Shown: positions 7,364 through 16,038 of the stretch, piece by piece
Layout of the letters: every line of letters starts with the position of its first letter
Numbering within the stretch: the first letter of the stretch is position 1
Source of the DNA: Rhodococcus koreensis
Lineage (GTDB): Bacteria > Actinomycetota > Actinomycetes > Mycobacteriales > Mycobacteriaceae
Reading direction: 5' to 3'
Assembly: GCF_900105905.1 (NCBI RefSeq)
Contig: NZ_FNSV01000005.1
Coordinates: 124,001 to 188,000, forward strand
Length of the DNA stretch: 64,000 nt
Notes under the pieces: generated by a model
The model's database searches: none
What the model was told of the DNA's origin: nothing
What the model saw: the letters and a program-made list of their open reading frames with translations, nothing else
Made by a program: the position numbers and the translations under genes

Positions 7364-9044
7364 GATCGAGCGCCTTGCCGGAAACTGACTTGCCGACGAA
7401 GTTGGCGGCCGTGTAGGCGAACACGGCGGAGGCACCGATCGTGGCGCCTGCCCCCGGGTAGCCTCGCCCGAAGACGGAGGCCGTGCAGTTGCCCGTCGCG
7501 AACAGCCCCGCGATCGGGGTTGCGTCAGCGCGCAGTACACGCCCGTGCTCGTCGGTCATGAGCCCTCCACTCGTTCCGATGTCACCGGGGTAGATCGGGA
7601 TGGCATAGAACGGGCCGGTCTCGACAGCGCCGAGGCACTTGTTCGGCCCGTGGTCGGGATCGCCGTAGAACTGCTGCCATCCGCCCTCACCCCGGTGGAA
7701 GTCCTCATCGATACCGGTGTGGGCGAACCCGTTGAACCGTTCGACCGTTTTGGTCAATCCATCCGCATCAATCCCGCACGCTTCCGCGAGGCCCTCGAGT
7801 GTGTCTGCCGTCTTCCAGTCGCCGGCATCGATCCACTTCTGATGGCCGATCCCAGGCAGCATCATCCCGAAGGTGTATTTCTGTCTGTGGGTGCTGTCGA
7901 TGATCAGCCACGCCGGAATCGCAGCGCCGGTCGATTGGTGATGCGCGTAAATGCGCTGGCCGGCTTCCTGGTAGCTGATCGATTCGTCGTAGAACCGATG
8001 CCCGTTGGCGTCCACAGTGATCGCATGCGGCTTGGCGCCGACCGTCATGGCCATGGCCGGCTTGCCACCGTCCATCCAAGTTGGCATCCACCACGCTTCG
8101 TCCACCATGGCCGTGGCTGCACCGAGGCCGGTGGCCATCTCGATGACCTCGCCGGTGTCACCCGGGTTGGCGGAGGTCCATTCGTCGCTCATCGGGCCCA
8201 AGTGTCCTGCGTACTTTTCTCGCATGGCCAGGTTGCGGGAGAACCCCCCCGAAGCAATGAGTACGCCGTCGCGGGCTTGCACGCGGAGTCTCACGCCGTC
8301 CCTCTCCACGACGGCCCCGATTACGCGGTTGTCCTCGACAATGAGTTCCACGACCGGTGAGTTGAGCCAGACCGGCACGTTGCGTCGCAACAGGGCATGG
8401 AGGATTCGCGTCATCAGCGCTTCACCATTGGTGACGTACTTCTTTCCGCTGGCCACACCCCACGCCGTACGGAACGCGACCCGCAAGACCGTGGAGGGAC
8501 CGCCGGAACTCTTCGGGGTCTGTAGAGCAGAGCCTTCACCGGTGTAGATGTTGAGCACGGGTGAGAACCCGGGACGGATGCGCTTGCTCCACTTCCCGAG
8601 CTTCTTCCTGTTGAACACCTTCGGTTCCACGGACCGGCCGGCCAGGGACCCGCTGCGATAGCCTCGAATCCCGGCGTAGTAGTCACTCATCTTCGGACAC
8701 CGAATGAATTGCACGCCCTCGGATTCGAGGAAGTAGATCATCTCGTTGCCCTCTGTGAGGTATGCCTCGCGACGCTCGGGTGAAGACGCCGGACCGACAT
8801 CGCCCACGAGCGAGTCCAGGTAGTCCAGCGCACTGTCGTGAGAATCTGACACGCCCTCGCGCTGCATGAGCGGATTGTTGGGCATCCAGATGACGCCACC
8901 CGACATGGCGGTCGACCCGCCCCACAGGTCGGTCTTCTCCACAACGAGCGCACTCTTTCCCAAAGCATTCGCGCGGAGGGCCCCGACGGCACCCGCGCCG
9001 CTGCCGATGACGAGGAAGTCAGTGCGGTGGTCCCATTCAGTCAT
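7356..9044 (-). CDS. KstD-like FAD-dependent 3-ketosteroid/cyclic-ketone dehydrogenase
   Basis: A 562-residue flavoprotein of the 3-ketosteroid delta1-dehydrogenase / fumarate reductase group. FAD-binding GSGAGAVG is near residue 13, EKTDLWGGSTAMSGG near 36, and the C-terminal block FYAIPIYPGDIGTSGG followed by GRGYPGAGATIG matches KstD. In KstD the Tyr of FYA and the Gly of PGDIG help to bind and polarise the 3-keto group. It introduces a double bond next to a ring ketone. Because the operon looks alicyclic rather than steroidal, a smaller oxo-cyclohexane substrate is also possible. The start is the ATG at 9042-9044. Confidence 0.88.
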   Translation of the reverse strand: MTEWDHRTDFLVIGSGAGAVGALRANALGKSALVVEKTDLWGGSTAMSGGVIWMPNNPLMQREGVSDSHDSALDYLDSLVGDVGPASSPERREAYLTEGNEMIYFLESEGVQFIRCPKMSDYYAGIRGYRSGSLAGRSVEPKVFNRKKLGKWSKRIRPGFSPVLNIYTGEGSALQTPKSSGGPSTVLRVAFRTAWGVASGKKYVTNGEALMTRILHALLRRNVPVWLNSPVVELIVEDNRVIGAVVERDGVRLRVQARDGVLIASGGFSRNLAMREKYAGHLGPMSDEWTSANPGDTGEVIEMATGLGAATAMVDEAWWMPTWMDGGKPAMAMTVGAKPHAITVDANGHRFYDESISYQEAGQRIYAHHQSTGAAIPAWLIIDSTHRQKYTFGMMLPGIGHQKWIDAGDWKTADTLEGLAEACGIDADGLTKTVERFNGFAHTGIDEDFHRGEGGWQQFYGDPDHGPNKCLGAVETGPFYAIPIYPGDIGTSGGLMTDEHGRVLRADATPIAGLFATGNCTASVFGRGYPGAGATIGASAVFAYTAANFVGKSVSGKALDHG

Positions 9045-9092
9045 TCTCAGCCTCGATCCATATCTCGGAAATCCTGTCGCCCGCGTCGTCGG

Positions 9093-9863
9093 TCACAGTC
9101 CGTATCCACCATCGACGTCGATCTTCTGCCCGGTCACGTAGGCCGCTTCGTCGGAGACGAGGAAGCAGACCATGGCGGCCACCTCGTCCCCCAGGCCCAG
9201 TCGACCCAGTGGCACCTGCCTGATGACGGCGTCTCGCATCTTCGGCGGTACGTCACCAGTGGCAGCGAGGTTGACTCCCATTCCGTCTTCGAGCACGCCG
9301 GGTCCGACCGCGTTCGCCCGCACCCCGAATCGGCCCTCCTCGACGGCTACCGCGTGGATCAGCGCCTCGATTCCACCCTTGGGAACCGAGGACAGCGCGT
9401 CGCGAGCGGGATAGCGGCGTAGCGCCATCGACGAGACCGCCGTCAGCGATCCGCTGGACTCACGCAAGTGCGGCAGGGTCGCGCGCACCAGCTCGAAGAA
9501 GGCCACGAGTTCATATCGCACGTGGTGCGCGAACTGGTCCGAGGTGAACGTGCTGATGAATCGCTGGTGGGCGTAGGGACCCGCGGCGTTCACGACGGCA
9601 TCCAGCCGCCCGAACTCCTCGATCACGCGCGCCACGAACCCGTCGGCCTGTTCGGGGTCGCTGATGTCTGGATTGTCGAAGAGCGCCGCACCGCCGAGGG
9701 CTTCGATCTCCTTGCCCAGCTCGGCCGCACCGGTCTTGTTGCTGTTGTAGGTGAAACCGATCCGGTAGCCCTGCGCAGCCAGGCGGAGGCACACGCCTCG
9801 GCCCACACCGCCCGTGCCACCGGTTACCAGTGCTATCCGCCGCTTCGCGGCCACGTCGCTCAA
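9093..9863 (-). CDS. SDR-family oxidoreductase lacking the catalytic Tyr
   Basis: A 256-residue SDR. The cofactor motif TGGTGGVGRG (residues 15-24) and VVNAAG are intact, and the C-terminal strand VTGQKIDVDGGYG is typical. The catalytic Y-x3-K is altered: the segment reads ALSSVPKGG, so the Lys is present but a Ser occupies the Tyr position. The preceding Ser (VSSMA) is kept. Loss of Tyr usually abolishes standard SDR chemistry, so this may be a pseudo-enzyme, a reductase with other chemistry, or a dehydratase-like member. It lies 15 bp downstream of an acyl-CoA dehydrogenase gene. Confidence 0.85.
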   Translation of the reverse strand: MSDVAAKRRIALVTGGTGGVGRGVCLRLAAQGYRIGFTYNSNKTGAAELGKEIEALGGAALFDNPDISDPEQADGFVARVIEEFGRLDAVVNAAGPYAHQRFISTFTSDQFAHHVRYELVAFFELVRATLPHLRESSGSLTAVSSMALRRYPARDALSSVPKGGIEALIHAVAVEEGRFGVRANAVGPGVLEDGMGVNLAATGDVPPKMRDAVIRQVPLGRLGLGDEVAAMVCFLVSDEAAYVTGQKIDVDGGYGL

Positions 9864-9878
9864 TGCTCTCTCCTGGTC

Positions 9879-11045
9879 CTACATCGCTCGCGCGATGACT
9901 TCCTTCATGACTTCGTTGGCGCCCCCGTAGATGCGCTGGACCCGGGCTCCAGCAAAGATGCGCGCGATCGGGTAGTCGAGGATGTAGCCGTAGCCTCCAA
10001 AGACCTGGAGGCATCGATCCGCGACCGAAGACAGCATCTCGGTGGACGCCAGCTTGATCTGGGCGGCGAGCGGCGAGTCGAGCCGTCCCTCCCCGTGCTC
10101 TTCGATGCAGTGGTCGAGGAAGGTCCGCGTCCGCAGGACATCGGTCGCACAGGCCGCCACCTCGTGACGCACCGATGGGAGGTCCCACAACGTTGCGCCG
10201 AATGCTTCTCTTTGACGGGCGCGTTCGATCGCCAGTTCGACGGCGAGTTCGGCCTGGGCCACGGCCCCGATTGCGATGGCAAGGCGTTCTTGTGGCAACT
10301 GCTGCATCAGATACGCGAACGCAGCGCCTTCGTCCCCGACCAGCGCGCCTACAGGAAGGGACACGTCGTCGAAGAACAACTCTCGCGTGTCCTGCCCCTG
10401 CTGCCCAATCTTGCGCAGCGGCTTCCCGTACGAGAAGCCCTCCAGATCCTTTGTCTCCACGGCAAACAGGGACAACCCCTTCGATCCGGGGCCGCCAGTC
10501 CTCGCCACGACGAGGATTACTCCAGCCATCGAGCCGTTGGTGATGAACGTCTTCGACCCGTTCAGGACCCAGCCGTCTTCTGCCTTGCGGGCGGTGGTGC
10601 GGATCATCTTCAGATCCGAGCCCGCATCAGGCTCGGTCATGGCGATCGCGCCGACGAGTTCTCCCGCCGCCAACTGCGGCAGGAGTCGCTGTTGTTCGGG
10701 AGTGCCGAATTGCACCAGGTAGTGCGGGACGATCGTGCTGTGAATGGCATACGCCAGCGAGTCGTCACCAGTACGGCCCTGCTCCCAGAGCACGGCGGCC
10801 TCGTGGGCAAAGGTGCCTCCGCCTCCCCCCAGGTCCTCCGGCACGCTGGGCAGGAGCAGGCCCAGGCGTCCCGCCTCCTGCCATGTAAACGCGTCGACGC
10901 GATGCTGCTCTGCGAAGCGTTCCTGGTGGGGAAGCACCGACTGGGTGAAGAACGTCCTGGCCAGTGAAGCCACATCGCGGACCTCGTCCGCCTCCATCCA
11001 TGCCGATCGGTACCCCGAGCTGCCCGGTCGGCCAGAGCTAGACAA
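9879..11045 (-). CDS. Acyl-CoA dehydrogenase, isovaleryl/long-chain type
   Basis: A 388-residue flavoprotein. It shows MTEPDAGSDLKMIR, SKTFITNGSM, REAFGATL, HGG-equivalent FGGYGYILDYP and a terminal IYGGANEVMKEVI. Gly sits where other members have the catalytic Glu, but the helix segment LPQERLAIA carries a Glu at the position used by isovaleryl- and long-chain dehydrogenases, so activity is expected. The start is a TTG at 11043-11045 that overlaps the upstream SDR by 8 bp; an internal ATG at 10995-10997 would remove 16 residues, including the conserved RSAWM entry. ETF is the likely acceptor. Confidence 0.88.
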   Translation of the reverse strand: MSSSGRPGSSGYRSAWMEADEVRDVASLARTFFTQSVLPHQERFAEQHRVDAFTWQEAGRLGLLLPSVPEDLGGGGGTFAHEAAVLWEQGRTGDDSLAYAIHSTIVPHYLVQFGTPEQQRLLPQLAAGELVGAIAMTEPDAGSDLKMIRTTARKAEDGWVLNGSKTFITNGSMAGVILVVARTGGPGSKGLSLFAVETKDLEGFSYGKPLRKIGQQGQDTRELFFDDVSLPVGALVGDEGAAFAYLMQQLPQERLAIAIGAVAQAELAVELAIERARQREAFGATLWDLPSVRHEVAACATDVLRTRTFLDHCIEEHGEGRLDSPLAAQIKLASTEMLSSVADRCLQVFGGYGYILDYPIARIFAGARVQRIYGGANEVMKEVIARAM

Positions 11046-11817
11046 GTTCCATCCCCCCGTCGATGGTGAAGGAGGAACCGGTCACGTATGCCGCTGCGCG
11101 AGAAGCAAGGAAGACCGCCAGCGGGCCGAGCTCCTCGGGTTCCGCGATCCACTTCAGCGGCACGTTCCGCAGCATCTGCTTGAGCATGGCGGGGTCTTTC
11201 ATGCCTTCGGCCGTGATCTCGGTGTTGAAGTATCCCGGCGCGATCGCGTTGACCGTTACACCGCGCGAGGCCCATTCACGAGCCAAGGTGCGTGTAAAGT
11301 GCGCCACTGCTGCCTTCGAGGTGACGTAGGCGGTGTGGCCGGGGACCGCTCGCACTGCCCAGGAGGATGACACGTTGATCACCGTTCCACTGCCACGCTC
11401 GACCAGGTGGGCACCGACGGCTCGCGTCATGTCGGCCAACCCAATTACGTTGGTGTGGACGATATTCTCCCAGTCACTACTCTTGGTTTCGAGGAATGGT
11501 GTCGGGTAGTGGATGCCTGCGTTGTTGACCAGGGTGGTGACTTCCCCGAATCGTTCGATCGCCCGCGTCAGGACATGGCCGCCCGCGCCGTCCTCGCCAA
11601 TGTCAGCGCTGACCGCGAGCACACGCTTCCCTGTCGGGTCGATTGCCGCACACGCCTCGTCCAGCGACGACTGGGAACGCGAGACGAGCACCACTCGCGC
11701 ACCGGCATCGACGTACGCCGCCGTGATCGCTCGTCCGATGCCTCGGCTGGCACCTGTGACGATCGCGGTCACACCATCGAGCACGTCCGGTGCCCACATC
11801 GGTCGTCGGTCAGTCAT
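11038..11817 (-). CDS. SDR-family dehydrogenase (BadH-like role possible)
   Basis: A 259-residue classical SDR with TGASRGIG near residue 21, LVNNAG, INVSSSW and the catalytic YVTSK, all intact. The C-terminus ends TGSSFTIDGGMELV. It would oxidise a secondary alcohol, or reduce a ketone, with NAD(P). In a cyclohexanecarboxylate-type ring-opening route the SDR BadH oxidises the 2-hydroxy ring acid CoA ester before BadI cleaves it; this is the best candidate in operon A for that step (inference). It overlaps the next gene by 8 bp. Confidence 0.9.
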   Translation of the reverse strand: MTDRRPMWAPDVLDGVTAIVTGASRGIGRAITAAYVDAGARVVLVSRSQSSLDEACAAIDPTGKRVLAVSADIGEDGAGGHVLTRAIERFGEVTTLVNNAGIHYPTPFLETKSSDWENIVHTNVIGLADMTRAVGAHLVERGSGTVINVSSSWAVRAVPGHTAYVTSKAAVAHFTRTLAREWASRGVTVNAIAPGYFNTEITAEGMKDPAMLKQMLRNVPLKWIAEPEELGPLAVFLASRAAAYVTGSSFTIDGGMELV

Positions 11818-11831
11818 GGTTCCTCACTCCG

Positions 11832-13430
11832 TCATCGATCGTTGTGTTCATCGCGCAGGCGCTTCTTGTCGAACTTGCCCACACTTGTCCGGGGGATCGT
11901 GTCGATCACGACCACGTCCTCGGGGATCCACCAGCGCGGGACGCGATCAGCGAGATAGTCTGCGATTTCATTGACAGATACCGGCGCAGACGACGTCGCC
12001 GTCACGTAGGCAACCGGGCGTTCTCCCCAACGGTCGTCAGGCCTGGCGATCACGGTCACTTCACGGACCAGCGGGTGCTCGCCGATCGCGTTCTCCAGTT
12101 CGGCCGATGGGATCCACTCACCACCGGACTTGATCATGTCCTTGGTCCGGTCCACGATGCGGATGACGCCTTCGTCGCTGATCTCCGCGACATCACCGGT
12201 CCGCAGCCATCCGTCCTCTGTGAACTGGGACTCGGTGCCAGGCGGGCGTCGGAAGTACTCACCCGTGATGGTCGATCCCCGCACCTGCAGTTCTCCGCCC
12301 ATACTGTCGTCGACGCGTACGTCGACGAGTGGCATCGGCCGGCCCTGGCTCAGGCGGAGGTCCATCAGAGCCTGTCCGGAGGCAGTGCTGCGATGAGGGA
12401 CGCGACCGACTGCGACCAACGGGTTGGCCTCCGTCATTCCGAATCCTTGGACCATGGGGATGTCCAGTTCGTCGAACCGTTTGAGGAGCGCGGCGGTCAG
12501 TGGTGCGCCACCGGCCACCACCATCCTCAGCGATGACAGGTCCGGCAGTTGGTCGAGCTCGCCCATCCCATGCCAGATTGTCGGGACACCGGCAGAGACG
12601 GTCGCGCGTTGCTCCGACAAGACCGCTGCCATCGCTTCCGGCGCGGTAAGCGGGCCGGGTAGGACTAGGCGTCCACCGGCCAGCAGGGTTGCGTAGGGAA
12701 GCCCCCAGGCATTCGCGTGGAACATGGGGACAAAGGGAACGACGACGTCGCTCTCGCAGATTCCGTAGAAATCCGGCAGGCTTTCGAGCACCGTGTGCAG
12801 CATCGTCGACCGGTGCGTGTAGACAACCCCTTTGGGTCGTCCAGTGGTACCGCCGGTGTAACACATCGTGCAAGCCGCTGACTCGGGGAACCGCGGGAAC
12901 TCGAAGTCCTCGTCGCCCGAGTCGACGAAGGTTTCATAGTCCAGGTCGTCGGCTTCGAGTGCTGTTGCCGACCTTCCGATTACGATCCGACGCACGCCGT
13001 CGGGAAGTGCGGGCAGCCTGTCGCTGAGGTCGGATTCGACAACGACGACGCTGTCCTCGGCGTCATTGATGATGAAGGCCAACTCGTCCGCGTGCAGCCT
13101 GATATTGAGCGGGTGAATGACTGCCCCGATGCACGGGGCCGCAAGGTAGAGCTCCAAGTGCTCCTGGGTGTTCCACGCGAAGGTGGCAACCCGATCGCCT
13201 TCCTTGATGCCCAGCGTCGAGAGGGCGGAGGCAAGCTTGCGCACGCGTCTCATCAGAGTTGCACAGTCGATCTCCGAGCTGTGCCCGTCGGCGCCGTAGG
13301 ATACGATGACCTGGTTCCGGAAGAGCTGCTCTGCACGAGTGACGATGGCGCTCAGCAAGAGCGGTTCGTCCATCATCGTGCCGGGAAATTGTGGCATCCG
13401 CCCGAATTCCTGCGATGACATGTCCCTCAT
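11832..13430 (-). CDS. Acyl-CoA synthetase (AMP-forming)
   Basis: About 532 residues, ANL superfamily. The P-loop-like A3 motif YTGGTTGRPKG, FHANAWGLPY, GFGMTEANP and DGWLRTGD are present, and KFDKKRL near the C-terminus holds the catalytic Lys. It activates a carboxylic acid to its CoA thioester via an acyl-adenylate. The start is uncertain: ATG codons at 13428-13430 and 13419-13421 both lie downstream of the upstream gene's stop, while longer ones at 13490 and 13517 overlap it. It is the only synthetase of operon A and so probably catalyses the entry step. Confidence 0.9.
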   Translation of the reverse strand: MRDMSSQEFGRMPQFPGTMMDEPLLLSAIVTRAEQLFRNQVIVSYGADGHSSEIDCATLMRRVRKLASALSTLGIKEGDRVATFAWNTQEHLELYLAAPCIGAVIHPLNIRLHADELAFIINDAEDSVVVVESDLSDRLPALPDGVRRIVIGRSATALEADDLDYETFVDSGDEDFEFPRFPESAACTMCYTGGTTGRPKGVVYTHRSTMLHTVLESLPDFYGICESDVVVPFVPMFHANAWGLPYATLLAGGRLVLPGPLTAPEAMAAVLSEQRATVSAGVPTIWHGMGELDQLPDLSSLRMVVAGGAPLTAALLKRFDELDIPMVQGFGMTEANPLVAVGRVPHRSTASGQALMDLRLSQGRPMPLVDVRVDDSMGGELQVRGSTITGEYFRRPPGTESQFTEDGWLRTGDVAEISDEGVIRIVDRTKDMIKSGGEWIPSAELENAIGEHPLVREVTVIARPDDRWGERPVAYVTATSSAPVSVNEIADYLADRVPRWWIPEDVVVIDTIPRTSVGKFDKKRLRDEHNDR

Positions 13431-13470
13431 GTCCGATGACCGCCATCCGGCGTCCACCGGTCCGAAACGG

Positions 13471-14346
13471 TCATGAGCGCGCCCAATCATAGAAGCCGCT
13501 TCCCGTTTTGCGGCCAAGTTTGCCCTCGTCGACCAATCGCCGGAGGATGGCTGGGGGCTTGAAGTGCTCCCCCACTTCTTTCTCGAGGGTCTCCGCGATC
13601 GCGAGCCTGACGTCGAGACCGACGATGTCCGTCGTCTTCAGGGGTCCGATCGGGTGCCGATAGCCCAGTGTCATCGCCAGGTCGACATCTTCAACCGAAG
13701 CAACGCCGTCCTCGACCATTCTCATCGCCTCGAGTGCCAACAACACGCCAAGCCTCGACGAGGCGAAACCCGGGGAGTCCTTGACCACAATGGCAGTCTT
13801 GCCCAACCCTTCGGACCAACCCCGGACTTGTTCCACGAGCACGCTGTCCGTCTGGCTCCCGACGACGATCTCGATCAGTGCGCTGCTCGGTACCGGGTTG
13901 AAGAAGTGAAGTCCAAGGAAGTTCTGGGGCCGTGTGAGCCCCCTGGCAAGGACATCGATGGAGATCGCGCTGGTGTTCGTCGCGAGAACGGCTTGTGGCG
14001 CTGCCTTCTCGATGCGCTGGAGCACGTCCCTCTTCAGGGGCACCGACTCCGGAACGGACTCGATGACCAATTGCGCTTGATGTACTGCGGCAATCTCGTT
14101 CACGACCTGCAACGAATCGATGAGTGTTGCACGGTCGCCGATTCCGGGATTCTTGTCGACCGCCTTCGTGACGCTTGCGACGATGCGGTCGCGGGTCAGG
14201 TTCGCAGACTCGGCGTCCTTCTCGACCACCGTGACGTGCGCGCCGGAAACGAGCCAGGCGTGGGCGATCCCACTACCCATCCGCCCGCCACCGAGCACGC
14301 CCACGTGCGCAGGACTGGTCACGGCGTCCGTCACGGTCGCCGTCAT
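13471..14346 (-). CDS. 3-hydroxyacyl-CoA dehydrogenase
   Basis: A 291-residue NAD-dependent enzyme. The Rossmann motif GGGRMGSG is near residue 19, the catalytic HFFNPVP is intact, NTSAIS and KDSPGFASSRL are present, and the protein ends GRKTGSGFYDWARS. Unlike the homologues at 3659 and 4417 it has every canonical residue. It overlaps the CoA-transferase upstream by 4 bp. Likely role: oxidation of a 3-hydroxyacyl-CoA after ring opening or side-chain hydration. Confidence 0.93.
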   Translation of the reverse strand: MTATVTDAVTSPAHVGVLGGGRMGSGIAHAWLVSGAHVTVVEKDAESANLTRDRIVASVTKAVDKNPGIGDRATLIDSLQVVNEIAAVHQAQLVIESVPESVPLKRDVLQRIEKAAPQAVLATNTSAISIDVLARGLTRPQNFLGLHFFNPVPSSALIEIVVGSQTDSVLVEQVRGWSEGLGKTAIVVKDSPGFASSRLGVLLALEAMRMVEDGVASVEDVDLAMTLGYRHPIGPLKTTDIVGLDVRLAIAETLEKEVGEHFKPPAILRRLVDEGKLGRKTGSGFYDWARS

Positions 14347-15578
14347 GACAGTGCCCGCACTGGCGTGGTCTGATTCGACACATAGATGGATCCGTCGCTC
14401 GCCATCCGTTCGATGTCGGCGTCGGCAAATCCGAGTTCACACATCACGTCATACGTGTGCGCGCCCAGTTCCGGGAAGCGCTCATTCCTGGGCTCCGGAA
14501 CCGACCCCAGTCGGAACGGACTCCGGACGGTTACCATCGATCCCTCGCTGCCCGGAACCGAGAGCAACGACCCACGGAATTGCACCTGGGAATCCTGCAC
14601 CACCTCGGAAAGGGTCTGCACCGCCGAGACGGGTACATTCACGCGCGTCAGCCGCTCGATCCAGACACTGGCCGGCTCCGTCGCCAACACCCGGGCAACG
14701 TGTTGTCGAATTCGTTCACGTCCCAGCTGACGGTGGGCGTTCGTCGCCAGTTCTGGGTCATTGGCCAACGCGTCGAGTCCTATTTCGTACGCGAAACGCT
14801 TCCACATGTCGTCATTGCCGATGGCAACCACGATCGAGCGATCAGCTGTTTCGAATGGTTGGTAGACGGCCAGGACCGAATCGGTTCCACCACTCGGCGT
14901 CGGCTCCACTTCCCCGGCATGAAAGGAGGCGATCCGGGGCGCCATGAGGGCCAGGTCGGTCTCGAACAACGACACGTCGACCACATCACCGATGCCTTCG
15001 CGGAAGCGCCTCACCAAGGCCGCATTGATCGCCATTGCGGCGGACATCGCCGTCGCAATGTCGGACAGCGCGGTCGAGACTCGTTGCGGCGCACCTCCCC
15101 GTGCGCCGGTGACCGACATCAGCCCCGAGCGCGCCTGCGCAACGAGATCGTATCCGGGGCGATCCCGGTGCGGCCCGTCGGAACCGAACCCCGACAGCGC
15201 GCAATAGACCAACTGCGGGAAACGCGCGCAAAGGGTTTCGGGGTCGATTCCCAGAGACGTCAGCTTCACGGGATTCATGCTCTCCACGAACACGTCGGCG
15301 TCAGCCAGTATGCGGAAGAGGACTTCACGTCCGTCCTCCGATTTCAGGTTCAACGCCACCGAGCGTTTGTTCCGGTTGGCCGCTGCGAACCAGGCAGACT
15401 TGCCGTCGACGAACGGTGGACCCCATCCTCGGGCTTCATCACCCGCCACTCGCTCGAGCTTGATTACAGTCGCCCCAAGATCGGCGAGGTACATCGAGGT
15501 AGTCGGTCCGGCGTAGGACGTCGACATGTCAACGACTGTCACCCCGGCCAGTGGCCCCGCATTCGCTTCAGCTGTCAC
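14343..15578 (-). CDS. Family III CoA-transferase (CaiB/BaiF)
   Basis: A 411-residue class III CoA-transferase. The N-terminal block LAGVTVVDMSTSYAGP, the segment RPGYDLVAQA and ALSDIATAM match the family; the Asp of SDI lies where formyl-CoA transferase carries its acyl-anhydride Asp. It would move CoA between acids, so the pathway can recycle CoA from a product to a new substrate, in parallel with the synthetase at 11832. It is the first gene of operon A. The GTG start (15576-15578) sits 6 bp after a predicted -10 element, which suggests a leaderless mRNA. Confidence 0.9.
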   Translation of the reverse strand: MTAEANAGPLAGVTVVDMSTSYAGPTTSMYLADLGATVIKLERVAGDEARGWGPPFVDGKSAWFAAANRNKRSVALNLKSEDGREVLFRILADADVFVESMNPVKLTSLGIDPETLCARFPQLVYCALSGFGSDGPHRDRPGYDLVAQARSGLMSVTGARGGAPQRVSTALSDIATAMSAAMAINAALVRRFREGIGDVVDVSLFETDLALMAPRIASFHAGEVEPTPSGGTDSVLAVYQPFETADRSIVVAIGNDDMWKRFAYEIGLDALANDPELATNAHRQLGRERIRQHVARVLATEPASVWIERLTRVNVPVSAVQTLSEVVQDSQVQFRGSLLSVPGSEGSMVTVRSPFRLGSVPEPRNERFPELGAHTYDVMCELGFADADIERMASDGSIYVSNQTTPVRALS

Positions 15579-15584
15579 ACTCTC

Positions 15585-15614
15585 AAGCTATCCATTTGTG
15601 CACACGTACGTCAA
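15585..15614 (-). promoter_or_regulatory. Predicted sigma-70-type promoter of operon A (leaderless)
   Basis: On the minus strand TTGACG (15609-15614), an 18-bp spacer, then TAGCTT (15585-15590). The -10 has the TAnnnT core common in actinobacteria. Only 6 bp separate it from the GTG at 15578, so transcription would begin at or within a base of the start codon. ACGTACGT and GTGCAC in the spacer could be contact points for a repressor. Confidence 0.5.
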
Positions 15615-16038
15615 CTCTTTACAAGCGGAAGTTTTCTGCACCATAGTTCACAGCGCGTAAAGGTGTGAATATTTCGGCAGTACAGGAAGACACGCAGGCA
15701 CGGGGACAGGCGCGCGTGTAGGACAGCTCGTCGCTCCTCGCCGCGCGAGCATCGCCGAACGCCTCACGCGTGACGCCACCTTCACGCTGGTAGCGGGGGA
15801 TCGTCCGGCGATTAAACCGGCGTCGCTGTGCCTCGGCCGCGATAGCGGGTGCGGGCCCTCAGGTCGCCGGACAGCAAGCCCGAAACGATGGTGGCCGGGA
15901 CTCCAGGTCCGGGATGCTGCGCGCGTTCGCGGCCACCGAAGTCGTCGAAACCACCCCCCCGTGACGCACCGGAACTGTGTCGGCGTACTACGCCCGATCC
16001 AAATGTGGTCAATCGATCGTATTTCGGGATGTTTCGTA
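15615..16038. other. Gene-free stretch between operon A and the TetR gene
   Basis: About 420 bp beyond the predicted promoter with no convincing coding potential on either strand. Short open frames here have no recognisable product. It should hold the 3' end of the tetR transcript, but I saw no strong hairpin terminator. Confidence 0.5.

Noticed and set aside
9468..10967. Plus-strand open frame of 499 codons
   Set aside because: Antisense to an SDR and an acyl-CoA dehydrogenase with intact motifs.
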